A stretch of 64,000 bases of DNA from Actinomycetes bacterium (GCA_025360225.1 JANYCN010000021.1:1-64000), one strand, 5' to 3'. Positions 25,257 through 38,123 are shown, counted from the stretch's first letter. Notes: generated by a model not told the origin, from the sequence alone. Numbers and translations are program-made.

Positions 25257-26560
25257 CAGATCCGCTCGACCAGCACGGGCGGCGGCGTGACGCGCTCCCC
25301 GCCGATCGCGATCGCGGCCCGGAGCTCGTCCGCGGCCGCTGCCGCGGCCTCCGCGGTGCGGGCGTGGATCGTGGCGAGCGTCTCGCCGATCGCGACCTCG
25401 TCGCCCGGGTGCACGGCGAGCACGATGCCGACCGCGTGGTCGATCGCGTCCGCCTTCGTCGCGCGCCCGGCACCAAGCCGCATCGCCGCAAGGCCGACGG
25501 CGAGGGCGCCGACGCGCTGCACGAAGCCGGCCCGGTCGGCACGCACCGCGACGACGACGGGCGCGCGCTCCATCACATCCCAGGGCGCGTCGACGACGCG
25601 CGGGTCGCCGCCCTGCGCCGCGATCCAGCGCCGCGCGGTCGCGAGCGCGGACCCCGACGAGACCGCCTCGTCGACCCGGCGCTCGGCCTCCGTACGGTCG
25701 AGGCGCAGGTGCGAGAGCTCGAGCAGCGTGACGGCGGAGGAGCGGACGACCGCCGTCAGGTCGGCGGGAGCGGCGCCCCGGAGCACGTCGAACGCCTCCG
25801 CCACCTCGAGCGCGTTGCCGACGGTATTCCCGAGCGGCGCGTCCATCCGCGTGATCTCGCACACGACCCGGCGACCGGCGCGCGTGCCGAGACCGTGCAT
25901 CAGCCGTGCCAGCTCGCGCGCATCCGCGACGGTCGCGCAGAACGCGCCATCGCCCACCTTCACGTCCAGCACCATCGCCGCGGCGCCGGCGGCGAGCTTC
26001 TTCGACATCACGGAGGTCGCGATCAGCCCGGGCGCCGGCACCGTCGCGGTCACGTCGCGCAGGGCGTACAGCAGCGCATCGGCCGGGACAAGCTCGGGCG
26101 TCTGTGCGACGACCGCGCAGCCGACCTCGCGGACCTGCTCGATGAAGGCCGGGATCGTCAGGGCGATCCGGTACCCCGGGATCGCCTCGAGCTTGTCGAG
26201 GGTTCCGCCGGTGTGCCCGAGCCCGCGGCCGGACATCTTCGCGACCGGCACGCCACACGCCGCGACAAGCGGCGTCAGCGCCAGCGTCACCTTGTCCCCG
26301 ACGCCACCGGTCGAGTGCTTGTCCACCGCGTCGATGCCCGCACCGAGAAGGTCGACGACCTCCCCCGAGCCGACCATCGCGGCGCACAGCGCGTCGATCT
26401 CGCGGTCCGCGAGCCCGCGGAAGATGACCGCCATGCACCACGCGGCGCCCTGCTCTGGGGCGACGGAGCCGTCGAGCAAGCCGTCGACCAGAAACCGGAT
26501 CTCACCGGCGTCGTGCTCGCGCCCGTCGCGCTTCGCCGCGATCAGGTCGACGGCGCGCAC
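25256..26560 (-). CDS. Thymidine/pyrimidine-nucleoside phosphorylase
   Basis: DAVDKHSTGGVGDKVTLALTPLVAACGVPVAKMSGRGLGHTGGTLDKLEAIPGYR...VMSKKLAAGAAAMVLDVKVGDGAF; GTG start. Confidence 0.95.
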   Translation of the reverse strand: MRAVDLIAAKRDGREHDAGEIRFLVDGLLDGSVAPEQGAAWCMAVIFRGLADREIDALCAAMVGSGEVVDLLGAGIDAVDKHSTGGVGDKVTLALTPLVAACGVPVAKMSGRGLGHTGGTLDKLEAIPGYRIALTIPAFIEQVREVGCAVVAQTPELVPADALLYALRDVTATVPAPGLIATSVMSKKLAAGAAAMVLDVKVGDGAFCATVADARELARLMHGLGTRAGRRVVCEITRMDAPLGNTVGNALEVAEAFDVLRGAAPADLTAVVRSSAVTLLELSHLRLDRTEAERRVDEAVSSGSALATARRWIAAQGGDPRVVDAPWDVMERAPVVVAVRADRAGFVQRVGALAVGLAAMRLGAGRATKADAIDHAVGIVLAVHPGDEVAIGETLATIHARTAEAAAAAADELRAAIAIGGERVTPPPVLVERI

Positions 26561-27723
26561 AGGAGCTCGATCGGGTCGCCGCTCGCAGCGGCATCGACGC
26601 CACCGGTGAGCCACGCACAGGCGGTCGCGCCGACGTCGCCGAACCAGCCGTCGTGACGCACGAGCCCACCAGGCTGCCGTCCAGGCGTGTAGGCGAGCAG
26701 CAACGCGTGCTCACGCGAGTGATCGGTCGACGCCGTCGTCGGGTCGCAGCCATGGTCGGAGCAGATCAGCAGCAGGTCGTCGTCGCGCAGCGCGCCGAGG
26801 ATCGTCGGGAGGCCGCGATCGAACTCCTGCAGGCAGCGGTGGAACCCTTCCGGATCGTTGCGGTGGCCGTACACCGAGTCGGTCTCCACCAGGTTCGTGA
26901 ACACGAGGCCCGCGTCGATCTCGTGCAGCAGGCGAGCCGTCTCGTCGATGCCGTGCTGGTTCGACGTCGTCGACGCTGAGCTCGACATGTGAGCGCCGGC
27001 GAAGATGTCGGCGATCTTGCCGACACCGTGCACGGGAAGGCCGGCCGCGCGGATCGCTGCAAGGTGGTTCGTCGCGGGCGGCTCAAGCGAGTAGTCGTGC
27101 CGGTTCGCGGTGCGCCGATAGGCGCCCGCCGCGCCGTCGAACGGACGCGCGATCACCCGCCCAACGGCGTGCTGGTCGACGAGCAGCGCGCGCGCCGTCA
27201 CGCATGCCGCATAGAGCTCTGGGAGCGGCACGATGCGCTCGTGCGCGGCGATCTGGAACACGGAGTCGGCCGACGTGTAGAGGATCCAGTCGCCGGTCGC
27301 GACGTGCGCGTCACCGAGGCGCTCGATGATCTCGGTCCCGGACGCCGGGACGTTTCCGATCACGCCGCGCCCGGTGGCTGCAGCGAACGCGGCGACCAGC
27401 TCGGCGGGAAAGCCGGTGGGATAGGTCGGCATCGCGACCGGCGTGACGATCCCGGCCAGCTCCCAGTGTCCGGTCGTCGTGTCCTTACCCAGCGAGCGCT
27501 CGACGAGGCGACCGACGACGGCCGGCGGCGACGTCAGTGGCGGACAGCCAGCGAGCGGCAGGACGTTCCCGAGACCGAGGGCCTGCAGGTTTGGCAGGTC
27601 GAGACCGCCAACAGCGTCGGCGACGTGTTGCAGCGTCGAGGATCCAGCGTCCCCGAACGCCGCGGCGTCGGGAAGCTCGCCTACACCAACCGCGTCAAGG
27701 ACGATGATGCACGCGCGCGCCAT
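26542..27723 (-). CDS. deoB: Phosphopentomutase
   Basis: ACIIVLDAVGVGELPDAAAFGDAGSSTLQHVA...DTTTGHWELAG...NLVETDSVYGHRNDPEGFHRCLQEFD...DHGCDPTTASTDHSREH. Confidence 0.96.
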   Translation of the reverse strand: MARACIIVLDAVGVGELPDAAAFGDAGSSTLQHVADAVGGLDLPNLQALGLGNVLPLAGCPPLTSPPAVVGRLVERSLGKDTTTGHWELAGIVTPVAMPTYPTGFPAELVAAFAAATGRGVIGNVPASGTEIIERLGDAHVATGDWILYTSADSVFQIAAHERIVPLPELYAACVTARALLVDQHAVGRVIARPFDGAAGAYRRTANRHDYSLEPPATNHLAAIRAAGLPVHGVGKIADIFAGAHMSSSASTTSNQHGIDETARLLHEIDAGLVFTNLVETDSVYGHRNDPEGFHRCLQEFDRGLPTILGALRDDDLLLICSDHGCDPTTASTDHSREHALLLAYTPGRQPGGLVRHDGWFGDVGATACAWLTGGVDAAASGDPIELLCAPST

Positions 27724-27732
27724 CCACGGATC

Positions 27733-28854
27733 CTACGCGACGGCGTGGATGACGGCCTCGTAGTAGCCCGCGTCGCGACGGCCAGTACGACGATCGACGT
27801 GGCGGCGGCGCTCATCGACGATCGTCAGGCCAGAGAGCTCGAGGATTCGGTCGTACAGGTCGCGCACGTCGTCGATGACGATGATCACCGGGGCGCCTGG
27901 GCGCAGGAACCGGCGGGCGTTCGCGAACACCGAGGCAACGTCGTCGCAGTACGACTCGATCGCCCGGCGAGACAGCCCGCGAGACGGGGCACCGATCTCC
28001 CGATCCTGCCACCCGTGCAGGCCGAGGAGGTCGAACGCGTAGCGATGCTGGTCGTGGTAGTCGATCCGGCCGGGGTACGGCGGCGAGGTGATCACGCCAT
28101 CGAACGTCGTGCCCAGGTCGACCGTGCGGCTGTCTGCGTGGTGCACGACGGCGTCGACGTCGTGCCGCAGGCCGGCATACTCGGTGAGCCGGGCGACCGT
28201 GTCGGTGGTGTAACGACGGAGGAACTGGCGCGCGTCCGACGTTGGTCGGCACTCCCGCCGATGCTTGTGACACCAGTACGGCCCGGTCTCCGGCCGTCTC
28301 GGCGACTCGAGGTTGTGGTGTGGTGCACGGCGCGCCGACCGGGCCGAGCGGCTCAGGACGACACGCATCACGTCCGCCGCAACCGACGACGGATCGATCA
28401 GCGCCCGGTAGCGCAGGAGGTCGGCGAGCGCGTCGGGGTGCAGCCACTCCTTCAGGTAGGTAGAGGTCGTGGGCGCGGGCGCGACGTCGTCGATACGGGT
28501 GATCGCCTCCGCGAGGGCAGCAGGCACCGCAGGGTCCGGGCGCGCAGACTTGACCCGTGCGAGCAGCACGTTGAACGCCGACACGTCAACCCCCGCCGAG
28601 CGAGCACCGAACGTCGAGCACTCGACGAGCGTCGTTCCCGACCCGGCGAACGGGTCGAGGATGCGCTGGCCGGGAGCGAAGTGGCGGTGCAGGCAGACCT
28701 CAACGAGCTGCGGCACGAACTTCCCGAGGTACGGGTGCAACGAGTGCACGTGGCGCGTGCGCTCGCGCTGAGGCAGCTCGTGCTCTGCCCAGGACAGCTC
28801 GCGGTCGAGATCCACGAGCTCGAGCGGCGCGCCAACGGCGTCCCGGGAGGTCAC
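27733..28854 (-). CDS. DNA amino-methyltransferase (N4-C or N6-A type), apparently solitary
   Basis: motif I ILDPFAGSGTTLVE, motif IV TSPPYPGRIDYHDQHRYAFDLLGL; motif I precedes IV; central WCHKHRRECRPT insert. Confidence 0.83.
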   Translation of the reverse strand: MTSRDAVGAPLELVDLDRELSWAEHELPQRERTRHVHSLHPYLGKFVPQLVEVCLHRHFAPGQRILDPFAGSGTTLVECSTFGARSAGVDVSAFNVLLARVKSARPDPAVPAALAEAITRIDDVAPAPTTSTYLKEWLHPDALADLLRYRALIDPSSVAADVMRVVLSRSARSARRAPHHNLESPRRPETGPYWCHKHRRECRPTSDARQFLRRYTTDTVARLTEYAGLRHDVDAVVHHADSRTVDLGTTFDGVITSPPYPGRIDYHDQHRYAFDLLGLHGWQDREIGAPSRGLSRRAIESYCDDVASVFANARRFLRPGAPVIIVIDDVRDLYDRILELSGLTIVDERRRHVDRRTGRRDAGYYEAVIHAVA

Positions 28855-29093
28855 CCCGGGGCGATCGGCGTGAGCGCGGGCGGCAGCCGCTCCGGATCGG
28901 CGGCCGCTGGCTCATCCCAGCCGATCTCCTTGTGGGAGGAGTCACAGAACGGCTTGTTCCGCGAGGCGCCGCAGCGGCAGAGCGCGATCGCGGCGCCCTC
29001 CGGGAGGCTGTAGGCGTTGCCGGCGGCGTCGATGATCGTCGCCGGCCCCTCGACCTTGATCGAGCCCGGGCCGCGCACGGTGAGAACAGACAT
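28851..29093 (-). CDS. CDGSH-type iron-sulfur domain protein
   Basis: ALCRCGASRNKPFCDSSHKEIGW (C-x-C...C...H cluster signature, Ser in place of Gly). Confidence 0.88.
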   Translation of the reverse strand: MSVLTVRGPGSIKVEGPATIIDAAGNAYSLPEGAAIALCRCGASRNKPFCDSSHKEIGWDEPAAADPERLPPALTPIAPG

Positions 29094-29113
29094 GGTCAGG
29101 AATGATAGACAGT

Positions 29114-29142
29114 GGGGCTCCGGGCACGCGACCCGGAGCCCC
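29114..29142 (-). terminator. Perfect 11-bp stem-loop downstream of BNR-repeat gene
   Basis: GGGGCTCCGGG-cacgcga-CCCGGAGCCCC, 8 bp past the stop of 29150..30808(-); no T-tract. Confidence 0.65.
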
Positions 29143-29149
29143 GTCCGTC

Positions 29150-30808
29150 CTACCGCCGGGCGAAGAACACGTCGGGGTCGTTGCGGCCCTGTGGCCAGAG
29201 CGCGTTGCGTACCACGTCTCGCGTGTCGCCCCATGCGGCGATCAGGTGACCGCCGCTGATCGTCGACGCGATGGAGTCACCCATGTAGCCCCAGGCGATG
29301 ACCGGATCGAACTGAGGCACCGTCGGGACACCACCGAACGACGCGGTCGTGAGCGGCGACGATGTCCACTCGGTGCCATCCTCGCTGGTCAGCGTCGTGA
29401 CGCTCAGCCTCGACGTGCTCGTACGCTGGTACGCCGTAACGTGCCACCCGTGGTCGTCGGCGACCAGCGAGGGCTGGACCCAGTCAAGCGCGTCGTTGGT
29501 GAGCCAGACCGGCGTTGACCAGGTCGAACCGCCGTCATCAGACGTCGCCCAGCGCAGGTTGTAGCCCGTCGGGCTGCCAGGCGCTCCGTGATCGGGCCAT
29601 ACCGCCGCGATCGTGCCGCCGCGCTGCGCGACCGACAGGAACGATGCCGTGCGCATGACCTTGCCGGGACCGAGATCGAGGGCGCCCTCGGGAGCGCCGG
29701 AGAGGGTAGCGACCGTCGTCTCCGGCCCGAAGCTCTGGCCCCCGTCGGTCGACGTCGTCACGACCTGCGTGATGGTCTCTGTCGCCGGGTCGACCCCGCA
29801 CGTCGGGTCGCTGATGACGATCTTCATCGAGAACACGCGCAGCGTGCCGTCCTTCGGATCGACGAGCGGCTGCGAGCCGAAGTACTGACCGAACGAGCAA
29901 TCGAGGGTCGTCACCGAGTCAGGGAGCACGTACCTCGCCGCCCAGGTCGTGTGGAAGGTCTGACCGCCGTCGGTCGAGCGCGTGACCGGAAGTCCATCGA
30001 AGCAGGACGTGGTGTCACAGATGAAGAGGTCGTCCCACGCGACGTAGACGTTGTCCTGCGACGCTCGGAGCGGGTCGCGGCCGACCGCCAGCGCTGGCTT
30101 GTCGGCCTGGTAGTACGGCACGTCGGCTGGGTTAACCAGCACCGGCGCCGAGAACGTCGTTCCGCCATCGGTCGAGCGGGCGACGCCGACCCCGAGCGAG
30201 CCATCCGTACCCACGACGAGCGTCGAGTAGAAGAAGCGCCCGGCGCGGTCGGATCCAAGCCATGGATCGCCGACGTTCTCGGTGCCCGGCGCGTTCGGGA
30301 TGACACCGCCGTCAGTGAACGTCGCTCCGCCATCGGCGGAGTACGCGTATCCGGAGAGGTTCGCCGCCGCGGTCAGGCCGGCCGGATGAAAGCGCTGCGA
30401 GTCGTTGTACCCGACGACCACTCGACGCCCGGCGGCGGCGATCGCCGTCTCGCTCTGCGTCGTCTGGTCGAGCAGCGTGTCCGTCGTGGGGTCGTTGACG
30501 CGAACGTTCGCCGGGGCTGCCTGGCCGCTCGGCTGGACGCGGAGCGCCGCCGCGGCGGTCGCGGCTCGCGCCGCAACGCCCGGGCTGACACCCGGTTCCG
30601 TCCGGCGGGCACCCCAGGTCAGGTGCTCGCCGTTGGCGATCCGTCGCGCCGCTGACTCGTATGGATGAAACCGGGCCTTCTCGGCGTTCACACGATCCGT
30701 CGCGGTGACCGGCTTCGTGGGTGGTGCCGCCGAGCCGGGCCCGGTGGCCGCCACCATCGCCACGCCGGCGGCGACGCCACCGAGCGCTACTGCAAGTGCC
30801 TTTCGCAT
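29150..30808 (-). CDS. Secreted sialidase/BNR-like beta-propeller protein
   Basis: signal peptide; repeated Asp-boxes SADGGATF, STDGGTTF, STDGGQTF, STDGGQSF, SDDGGSTW, SEDGTEW. Confidence 0.8.
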   Translation of the reverse strand: MRKALAVALGGVAAGVAMVAATGPGSAAPPTKPVTATDRVNAEKARFHPYESAARRIANGEHLTWGARRTEPGVSPGVAARAATAAAALRVQPSGQAAPANVRVNDPTTDTLLDQTTQSETAIAAAGRRVVVGYNDSQRFHPAGLTAAANLSGYAYSADGGATFTDGGVIPNAPGTENVGDPWLGSDRAGRFFYSTLVVGTDGSLGVGVARSTDGGTTFSAPVLVNPADVPYYQADKPALAVGRDPLRASQDNVYVAWDDLFICDTTSCFDGLPVTRSTDGGQTFHTTWAARYVLPDSVTTLDCSFGQYFGSQPLVDPKDGTLRVFSMKIVISDPTCGVDPATETITQVVTTSTDGGQSFGPETTVATLSGAPEGALDLGPGKVMRTASFLSVAQRGGTIAAVWPDHGAPGSPTGYNLRWATSDDGGSTWSTPVWLTNDALDWVQPSLVADDHGWHVTAYQRTSTSRLSVTTLTSEDGTEWTSSPLTTASFGGVPTVPQFDPVIAWGYMGDSIASTISGGHLIAAWGDTRDVVRNALWPQGRNDPDVFFARR

Positions 30809-30888
30809 TCCCTCTCCTTCGGATGCACGCCCGGGAGACGGGCGACCGGGAGACGATACGGCGCGAGCGGGAAACCCCGGAGGATCCG

Positions 30889-31782
30889 TTACCTGACCGG
30901 TACCCGCGCGCGCGGATGGGCGGCGTGGAACGTGTCGCGCAGGTGCGTTCCCGCGACGTGGGTGTAGATCTCCGTGGTCGCGATCCGCCGGTGACCGAGC
31001 ATCTCCTGCACCGCGCGAAGATCCGCGCCGCCCTCGACGAGGTGCGTGGCGAAGGCGTGGCGCAAGGCGTGCGGCCCGACCCAGTCCGGCAAGCAGCTGC
31101 GCCGCGCGTGCCCGCGAACGAGCTCGAAGATGCCCTGTCGACTGATGCGTCGCCCGTGCACGTTGACGATCAGCGCGTCGGACTGCTGGTGGGCACCGAG
31201 GAACGGGCGGCCACGCGCGAGGTAACGGTCGAGGGCCGCAAGCGCTTCACGCCCACACGGGACGATCCGTTCAGCGTCGCCCTTGCCGCGCGCGCGAACG
31301 AGCCCGAGCTCGCGGTCGACGTCGCCCGGCGCGAGCGCTGTGAGCTCGGAGACCCGCAGTCCAGCACCGTAGAGCAGCTCGAGCGCCACGCGGTCGCGCA
31401 GCCCGAGCGGAGCGGTGTCCGGCGCGGTCACGAGCGCGATCGCCTCCTCCGCCGTCAACGCCCGTGGGACGCGTCGGCGCTCCGACGGCAGCGGGACGTC
31501 ACGCACGCCCGCCGTACGCGCGCCGATCGCCGCACGATGGCGCAGGAAGGCTCGCGCAGCCGCCATCCGCCGGCGCACCGTGGCGTGAGAAAGGCCGCGC
31601 TCGATCAGCGCACCCGCGAACGGAGCAAGCGCCTCGCCGGCAACGGTGTCAGGGTCGAGCCCGTGAGCGGCGAGGAACGCCGAGAGCTCCTGCAGGTCGT
31701 TGCGGTAGGCGAGCACCGTGTTGCGGGACGCGCCGCGCTCCAGCGTCAACGACTCGAGGAACTCGGTGACGCGCGCGTCCAT
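30889..31782 (-). CDS. xerD: Tyrosine recombinase XerC/XerD
   Basis: SRNTVLAYRNDLQELSAFL...ELLYGAGLRVSELTAL...VGPHALRHAFATHLVEGGADLRAVQEMLGHRRIATTEIYTHV. Confidence 0.93.
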   Translation of the reverse strand: MDARVTEFLESLTLERGASRNTVLAYRNDLQELSAFLAAHGLDPDTVAGEALAPFAGALIERGLSHATVRRRMAAARAFLRHRAAIGARTAGVRDVPLPSERRRVPRALTAEEAIALVTAPDTAPLGLRDRVALELLYGAGLRVSELTALAPGDVDRELGLVRARGKGDAERIVPCGREALAALDRYLARGRPFLGAHQQSDALIVNVHGRRISRQGIFELVRGHARRSCLPDWVGPHALRHAFATHLVEGGADLRAVQEMLGHRRIATTEIYTHVAGTHLRDTFHAAHPRARVPVR

Positions 31783-31827
31783 CGCTGGTGCCCTTCGCCA
31801 GGACGCTGCCGCGTCCTGCTGGCGAGG

Positions 31828-32952
31828 CTACGCAGCTGCCCCCTCAACGAGGCTTGCGAGCGGCATCAGCTCGTAGCCGAGCGACTCTGCGACCGGCCCG
31901 TTCGTGACGCGCCCTGCCATCACGTTGACGCCGCGCGCGAGCGGCGCGGAGCTTCGGAGAGCGGTCGTCGTGCCGAGCCGCGCGATCATCTCGACGTACG
32001 GCAACGTGACGTTCGTCAACGCCTTCGTCGAGGTGATCGGGACGGCGCCCGGCATGTTCGCGACGCAGTAGTGCACGACACCGTCGACCTCGTAGACCGG
32101 CTCGGAGTGGGTCGTCGGCCGGCTCGTCTCAAAGCAGCCGCCCTGGTCGATCGCGACGTCGACGAGAACCGACTGTCGCTTCATCAGGCCGAGCATTGCC
32201 CGGTTCACGAGATGGGGTGCTCGAGCGCCGTGCACGAGGACGGCGCCGATCACCATGTCGGCGTCGGTGATCGCCTGCTCAACGGCGTGACGGTTCGAGA
32301 TCGACAGGGTGATGCGCCCGCCGAGCATGTTGTCGAGCTCGCGCATCCGATCGACGGAACGCTCGAGCACCCACACGTCGGCCTGCATCCCGCACGCTAT
32401 CAGCGCTGCGTTGTAGCCGACGATGCCACCGCCGAGGACGACGACCTTCGCCGGCGGCACGCCAGGTACGCCGCCAAGAAGGATGCCGCGTCCGCCCTTC
32501 GGCTTCTCCAGGCTCATCGCGCCCATCTGCGGTGCGAGCCGACCGGCGACCTCGCTCATCGGTGCCAGCAACGGCAGGCGGTGGTCGTCCGTCTCCACCG
32601 TCTCGTAGGCGATGCACGTCGCGCCCGAGGTGACGAGCGCGGCGGTCAGCTCCGGCGCTGGCGCGAGGTGCAGGTAGGTGAACAGGGTCTGCTCGGCGCG
32701 GATCTTGCCGTACTCGGCCTGGAGCGGCTCCTTCACCTTCAGCAGCAGGTCTGACCCGCCCCACACGTCGTCGCAGGAGACGAGGCGCGCGCCGGCGGCG
32801 AGGTACTCGGCATCCGCGAACGCGCTCCCCTCCCCCGCACCGGTCTCCACGAGGACCTCGTGGCCGTGCTCAGCGAGCTCGCGCGCACCTGCCGGCGTCA
32901 ACGCCACGCGGTACTCGTCGGTCTTGATCTCGCGAACAACGCCAACCCTCAT
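31828..32952 (-). CDS. ald: Alanine dehydrogenase
   Basis: MRVGVVREIKTDEYRVALTPAGARELAEHGHEVLVETGAGEGS...VVVLGGGIVGYNAALIACGMQADVWVLERS...VANMPGAVPITSTKALTN. Confidence 0.96.
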   Translation of the reverse strand: MRVGVVREIKTDEYRVALTPAGARELAEHGHEVLVETGAGEGSAFADAEYLAAGARLVSCDDVWGGSDLLLKVKEPLQAEYGKIRAEQTLFTYLHLAPAPELTAALVTSGATCIAYETVETDDHRLPLLAPMSEVAGRLAPQMGAMSLEKPKGGRGILLGGVPGVPPAKVVVLGGGIVGYNAALIACGMQADVWVLERSVDRMRELDNMLGGRITLSISNRHAVEQAITDADMVIGAVLVHGARAPHLVNRAMLGLMKRQSVLVDVAIDQGGCFETSRPTTHSEPVYEVDGVVHYCVANMPGAVPITSTKALTNVTLPYVEMIARLGTTTALRSSAPLARGVNVMAGRVTNGPVAESLGYELMPLASLVEGAAA

Positions 32953-34069
32953 GGAACGACTCCTTCATGCGATCGTTGGTCGGGACACGCTGCGTGGATC
33001 AGCGCGACGGTGATGTCGGACATGGCGTCGACGTCGGCAGCGCGGATCCGCTCCTCCGGGCCATGGATCAGCTCCATGCCGGAGGTCAGGACGATGCAGT
33101 CGAGGCCGGCGGCGACGAACGCGTGGGCGTCCGCGCCACCGCCAACGCGCTCGTCGCGCGCCGCGATGCCAACGTCGGCGAGCGCCTGACGGGCAAGGCG
33201 GACGCTCGCAGCGCCCTTGCGCACCGTGTAGGCGGCATAGGCAGGCGTGACGGTCGTCCGCAACCCGCAGCCAGACTCCGCCGCGGCGGTCGCGGCCACC
33301 TCGAGCAGGAACGCCGTCTCCTCGGCGAGGCGAGCGGTGCTGCGGCTCCGCACCTCGGCACGCAGCAGGCAGCGGGCCGGAACGACGTTGCGTGCCGATC
33401 CACCCTCGACGATGCCGACGTTCGCGGTCGTCTCCTCGTCGATCCGCCCGAGCCGCATCGCGGTGACGGCGCGCGCGGCCGCGACGATCGCCGACACGCC
33501 TTCCTCGGGCGCGATACCGGCGTGGGCTGCGACGCCGCCAAACTCGAGCTCGATGCTGTTCTGTCCGGGTGCGGCGACGACGATGCCGCCGAGCGGGCCA
33601 GCGTGGTCGTAGACGAACCCGACCTGCGCGATCAGCCTCGAGGCGTCGAAGGCGAAGGCGCCGAGCAGCCCGACCTCCTCCCCGACCGTGAGCACGAGCT
33701 CGATGCCGGCATGCAACGCGCCGTCGGTGAGCACACGACGGACGGCGTCGAGCATCGCCGCGACCGTCGCCTTGTTATCGGCGCCGAGGATCGCCGCGTT
33801 CTCGTTCGTCACCCAGCCGTCGACGACGACGGGAACGATCTGCTCGACCGCGGGAACGGTGTCGACGTGGGCGCAGAGGAAGATCGCCGTGCCGTCGGCG
33901 GTCGCCGGCAGGCGGGCGTACAGGTTGCCAGCAGCGTCCTCGGCAGAGGCGACCCCGAGCGCAGCGAGGTATGCAGCGACGTGGTCGGTCGCCTCGCGCT
34001 CCGCACCGGACGGCGTGACCAGCCGGGCGAGGTCGAAGAACAGCGGCAGCGCGTCGGCGCCGGTCGGCA

Positions 34070-34070
<1 letters not shown>
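32949..34070 (-). CDS. M20/M42-type metallopeptidase (PepT-like)
   Basis: AIFLCAHVDTVPAVEQI...ILGADNKATVAAMLDAVR...ELVLTVGEEVGLLGAFAFD. Confidence 0.85.
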
Positions 34071-36628
<2,558 letters not shown>

Positions 36629-36641
<13 letters not shown>

Positions 36642-38044
36642 CGTCGTTCGGCCTGGTCGTCCTGCTGGTCTCGGTCGCGCTCGCGGCGGCGCTCGCCTCG
36701 CACGCCCTCACCGAGCGGCTCGCGATCCCGGCACCGGCCGTGTTCCTGCTCGCCGCAGCGATCGCGAGTGACCTCGACCGGTCGCTCGCGTTGACGCCAC
36801 GCGACGTCGAGCGGGTCGGCGTGGTCGCGCTGATCGTGATCCTGTTCGACGGCGGGATGCAGATCGGCTGGCGCCGGTTCCGGACATCCGCCGCGTCGAT
36901 CGTCGGGCTCGGAATCCTCGGCACGTTCCTGACCGCCGGCCTGCTCGCCGTCGCCGCGCACGTGCTGCTCGGCGTCTCCTGGCCCGTCTCCGCGATCCTC
37001 GCGGCCGCGCTCGCGCCGACCGACCCGGCGGTCCTGTTCTCGGTGCTCGGCAACCACGAGGTCGACGGTCAGAGCGGGACGATCCTGGAGGGAGAGTCGG
37101 GCGCGAACGACCCGGTCGGGATCGCGCTGATGCTCGCGGTGATCGCCTACGTGAACGCCGACAGCCCCGACCTGCTCGGCCCGACGGCGACCTTCGGGCT
37201 CCAGCTGATCGTCGGCGGAGCGATCGGCGTCGGGGGTGGCCTGGTTCTGCGGGCGACGATGCAAGGCATCTCCCTGCCGAGCGAGAGCCTGTACCCGCTG
37301 CGCACGCTGGCCGCCGCTGGCGCGATCTACGGCCTCGCGAGCATCGCGCACGGCTCGGGCTTCCTCGCGGTGTTCATCGCCGGCGTCCTCGTCGGCGACA
37401 GCCGGGCGCCGTACAAGGCCGACGTCGTTCGCTTCCACGGCGCGCTCGCGGGGATCGCCGAGATCGTGGTGTTCGCGGGCCTCGGCCTGACGGTCGACCT
37501 CGGCGCCGTCACGAGGCAGGGCGCGTGGCTCGACGGGATCCTGCTCGCCGCCGTCCTCGTCGTCGTGATCCGCCCCGTCGTCGTGCTGCCGCTCCTGGCG
37601 CGCGCTCGGCTCGATCGCGGCGAGCGGCTCTTCGTCGCGTGCTTCGGGCTGAAGGGCGCGGTGCCGATCCTCCTCGCAGCGTTCGCCGTCAACGCCGGCA
37701 CATCCGGAGCCGCTCGCGTCTACGCGATCGTGTTCGTCGTCGTGCTCGTCTCCGTCGTCGTGCAGGGGATCAGCGTGGCGCCGGTCGCCCGCTGGCTGGG
37801 CGTGCGGCTCGAGGAGCGCCACAGCGGCACGGTCCATTGCATCGTCGAGCCCGGGTCGGCGGCCGTCGGCGCGACGATCCGCGACCTGCCGGTCGACGCT
37901 GACACGTGGATCAGCGCGATCATCCGGGACGGCGTCGCGATCGAGCCGCGAGGGTCGACGGTGATCCGCGCCGGCGATCACCTGCACGTGCTGAGCGAGC
38001 GCGACGACGTCTCGGCTCTCCGCCGGCTGACGTCAGCCCCCTGA
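36629..38044 (+). CDS. CPA1-type cation/proton antiporter with C-terminal TrkA-C-like domain
   Basis: LAPTDPAVLFSVLGN...LEGESGANDPVGIALML...FGLKGAVPILLAAFAV; C-term TIRDLPVDADTWISAIIRDGVAIEPRGSTVIRAGDHLHVL; GTG start. Confidence 0.87.
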
Positions 38045-38065
38045 GCTCAGCGAGCGGGCGAGCTG
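38031..38065. repeat. Direct repeat, left copy; resembles recN 3' end on minus strand
   Basis: CGTCAGCCCCCTGAGCTCAGCGAGCGGGCGAGCTG; 30/35 ungapped identity (hand count) to 49201-49235; minus strand encodes QLARSLSSGG-stop. Confidence 0.65.
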
Positions 38066-38123
38066 CTCTACGATGGTGTGGCCCCGACAGCCGTCCGGGC
38101 TGCTCGAGGAGACTGCCGTGGAC

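Noticed and set aside
26989-29013. 674-aa plus ORF opposite deoB and the methyltransferase
   Set aside because: Spans two conserved opposite-strand genes; composition typical of a shadow ORF.
30889-31782. xerD as the integrase of the 38-49 kb island
   Set aside because: It sits in a conserved housekeeping context (pyrG-ald-xerD), ~6 kb outside the repeats, and has full XerD features; a link to the island cannot be supported.
31795-31823. Imperfect hairpin CGCCAGGACG...CGTCCTGCTGGCG between ald and xerD
   Set aside because: Contains a 3-nt bulge and no T-tract; too weak to call a terminator with confidence.
30721-32754. 677-aa plus ORF opposite xerD and ald
   Set aside because: Spurious antisense ORF over two conserved genes.
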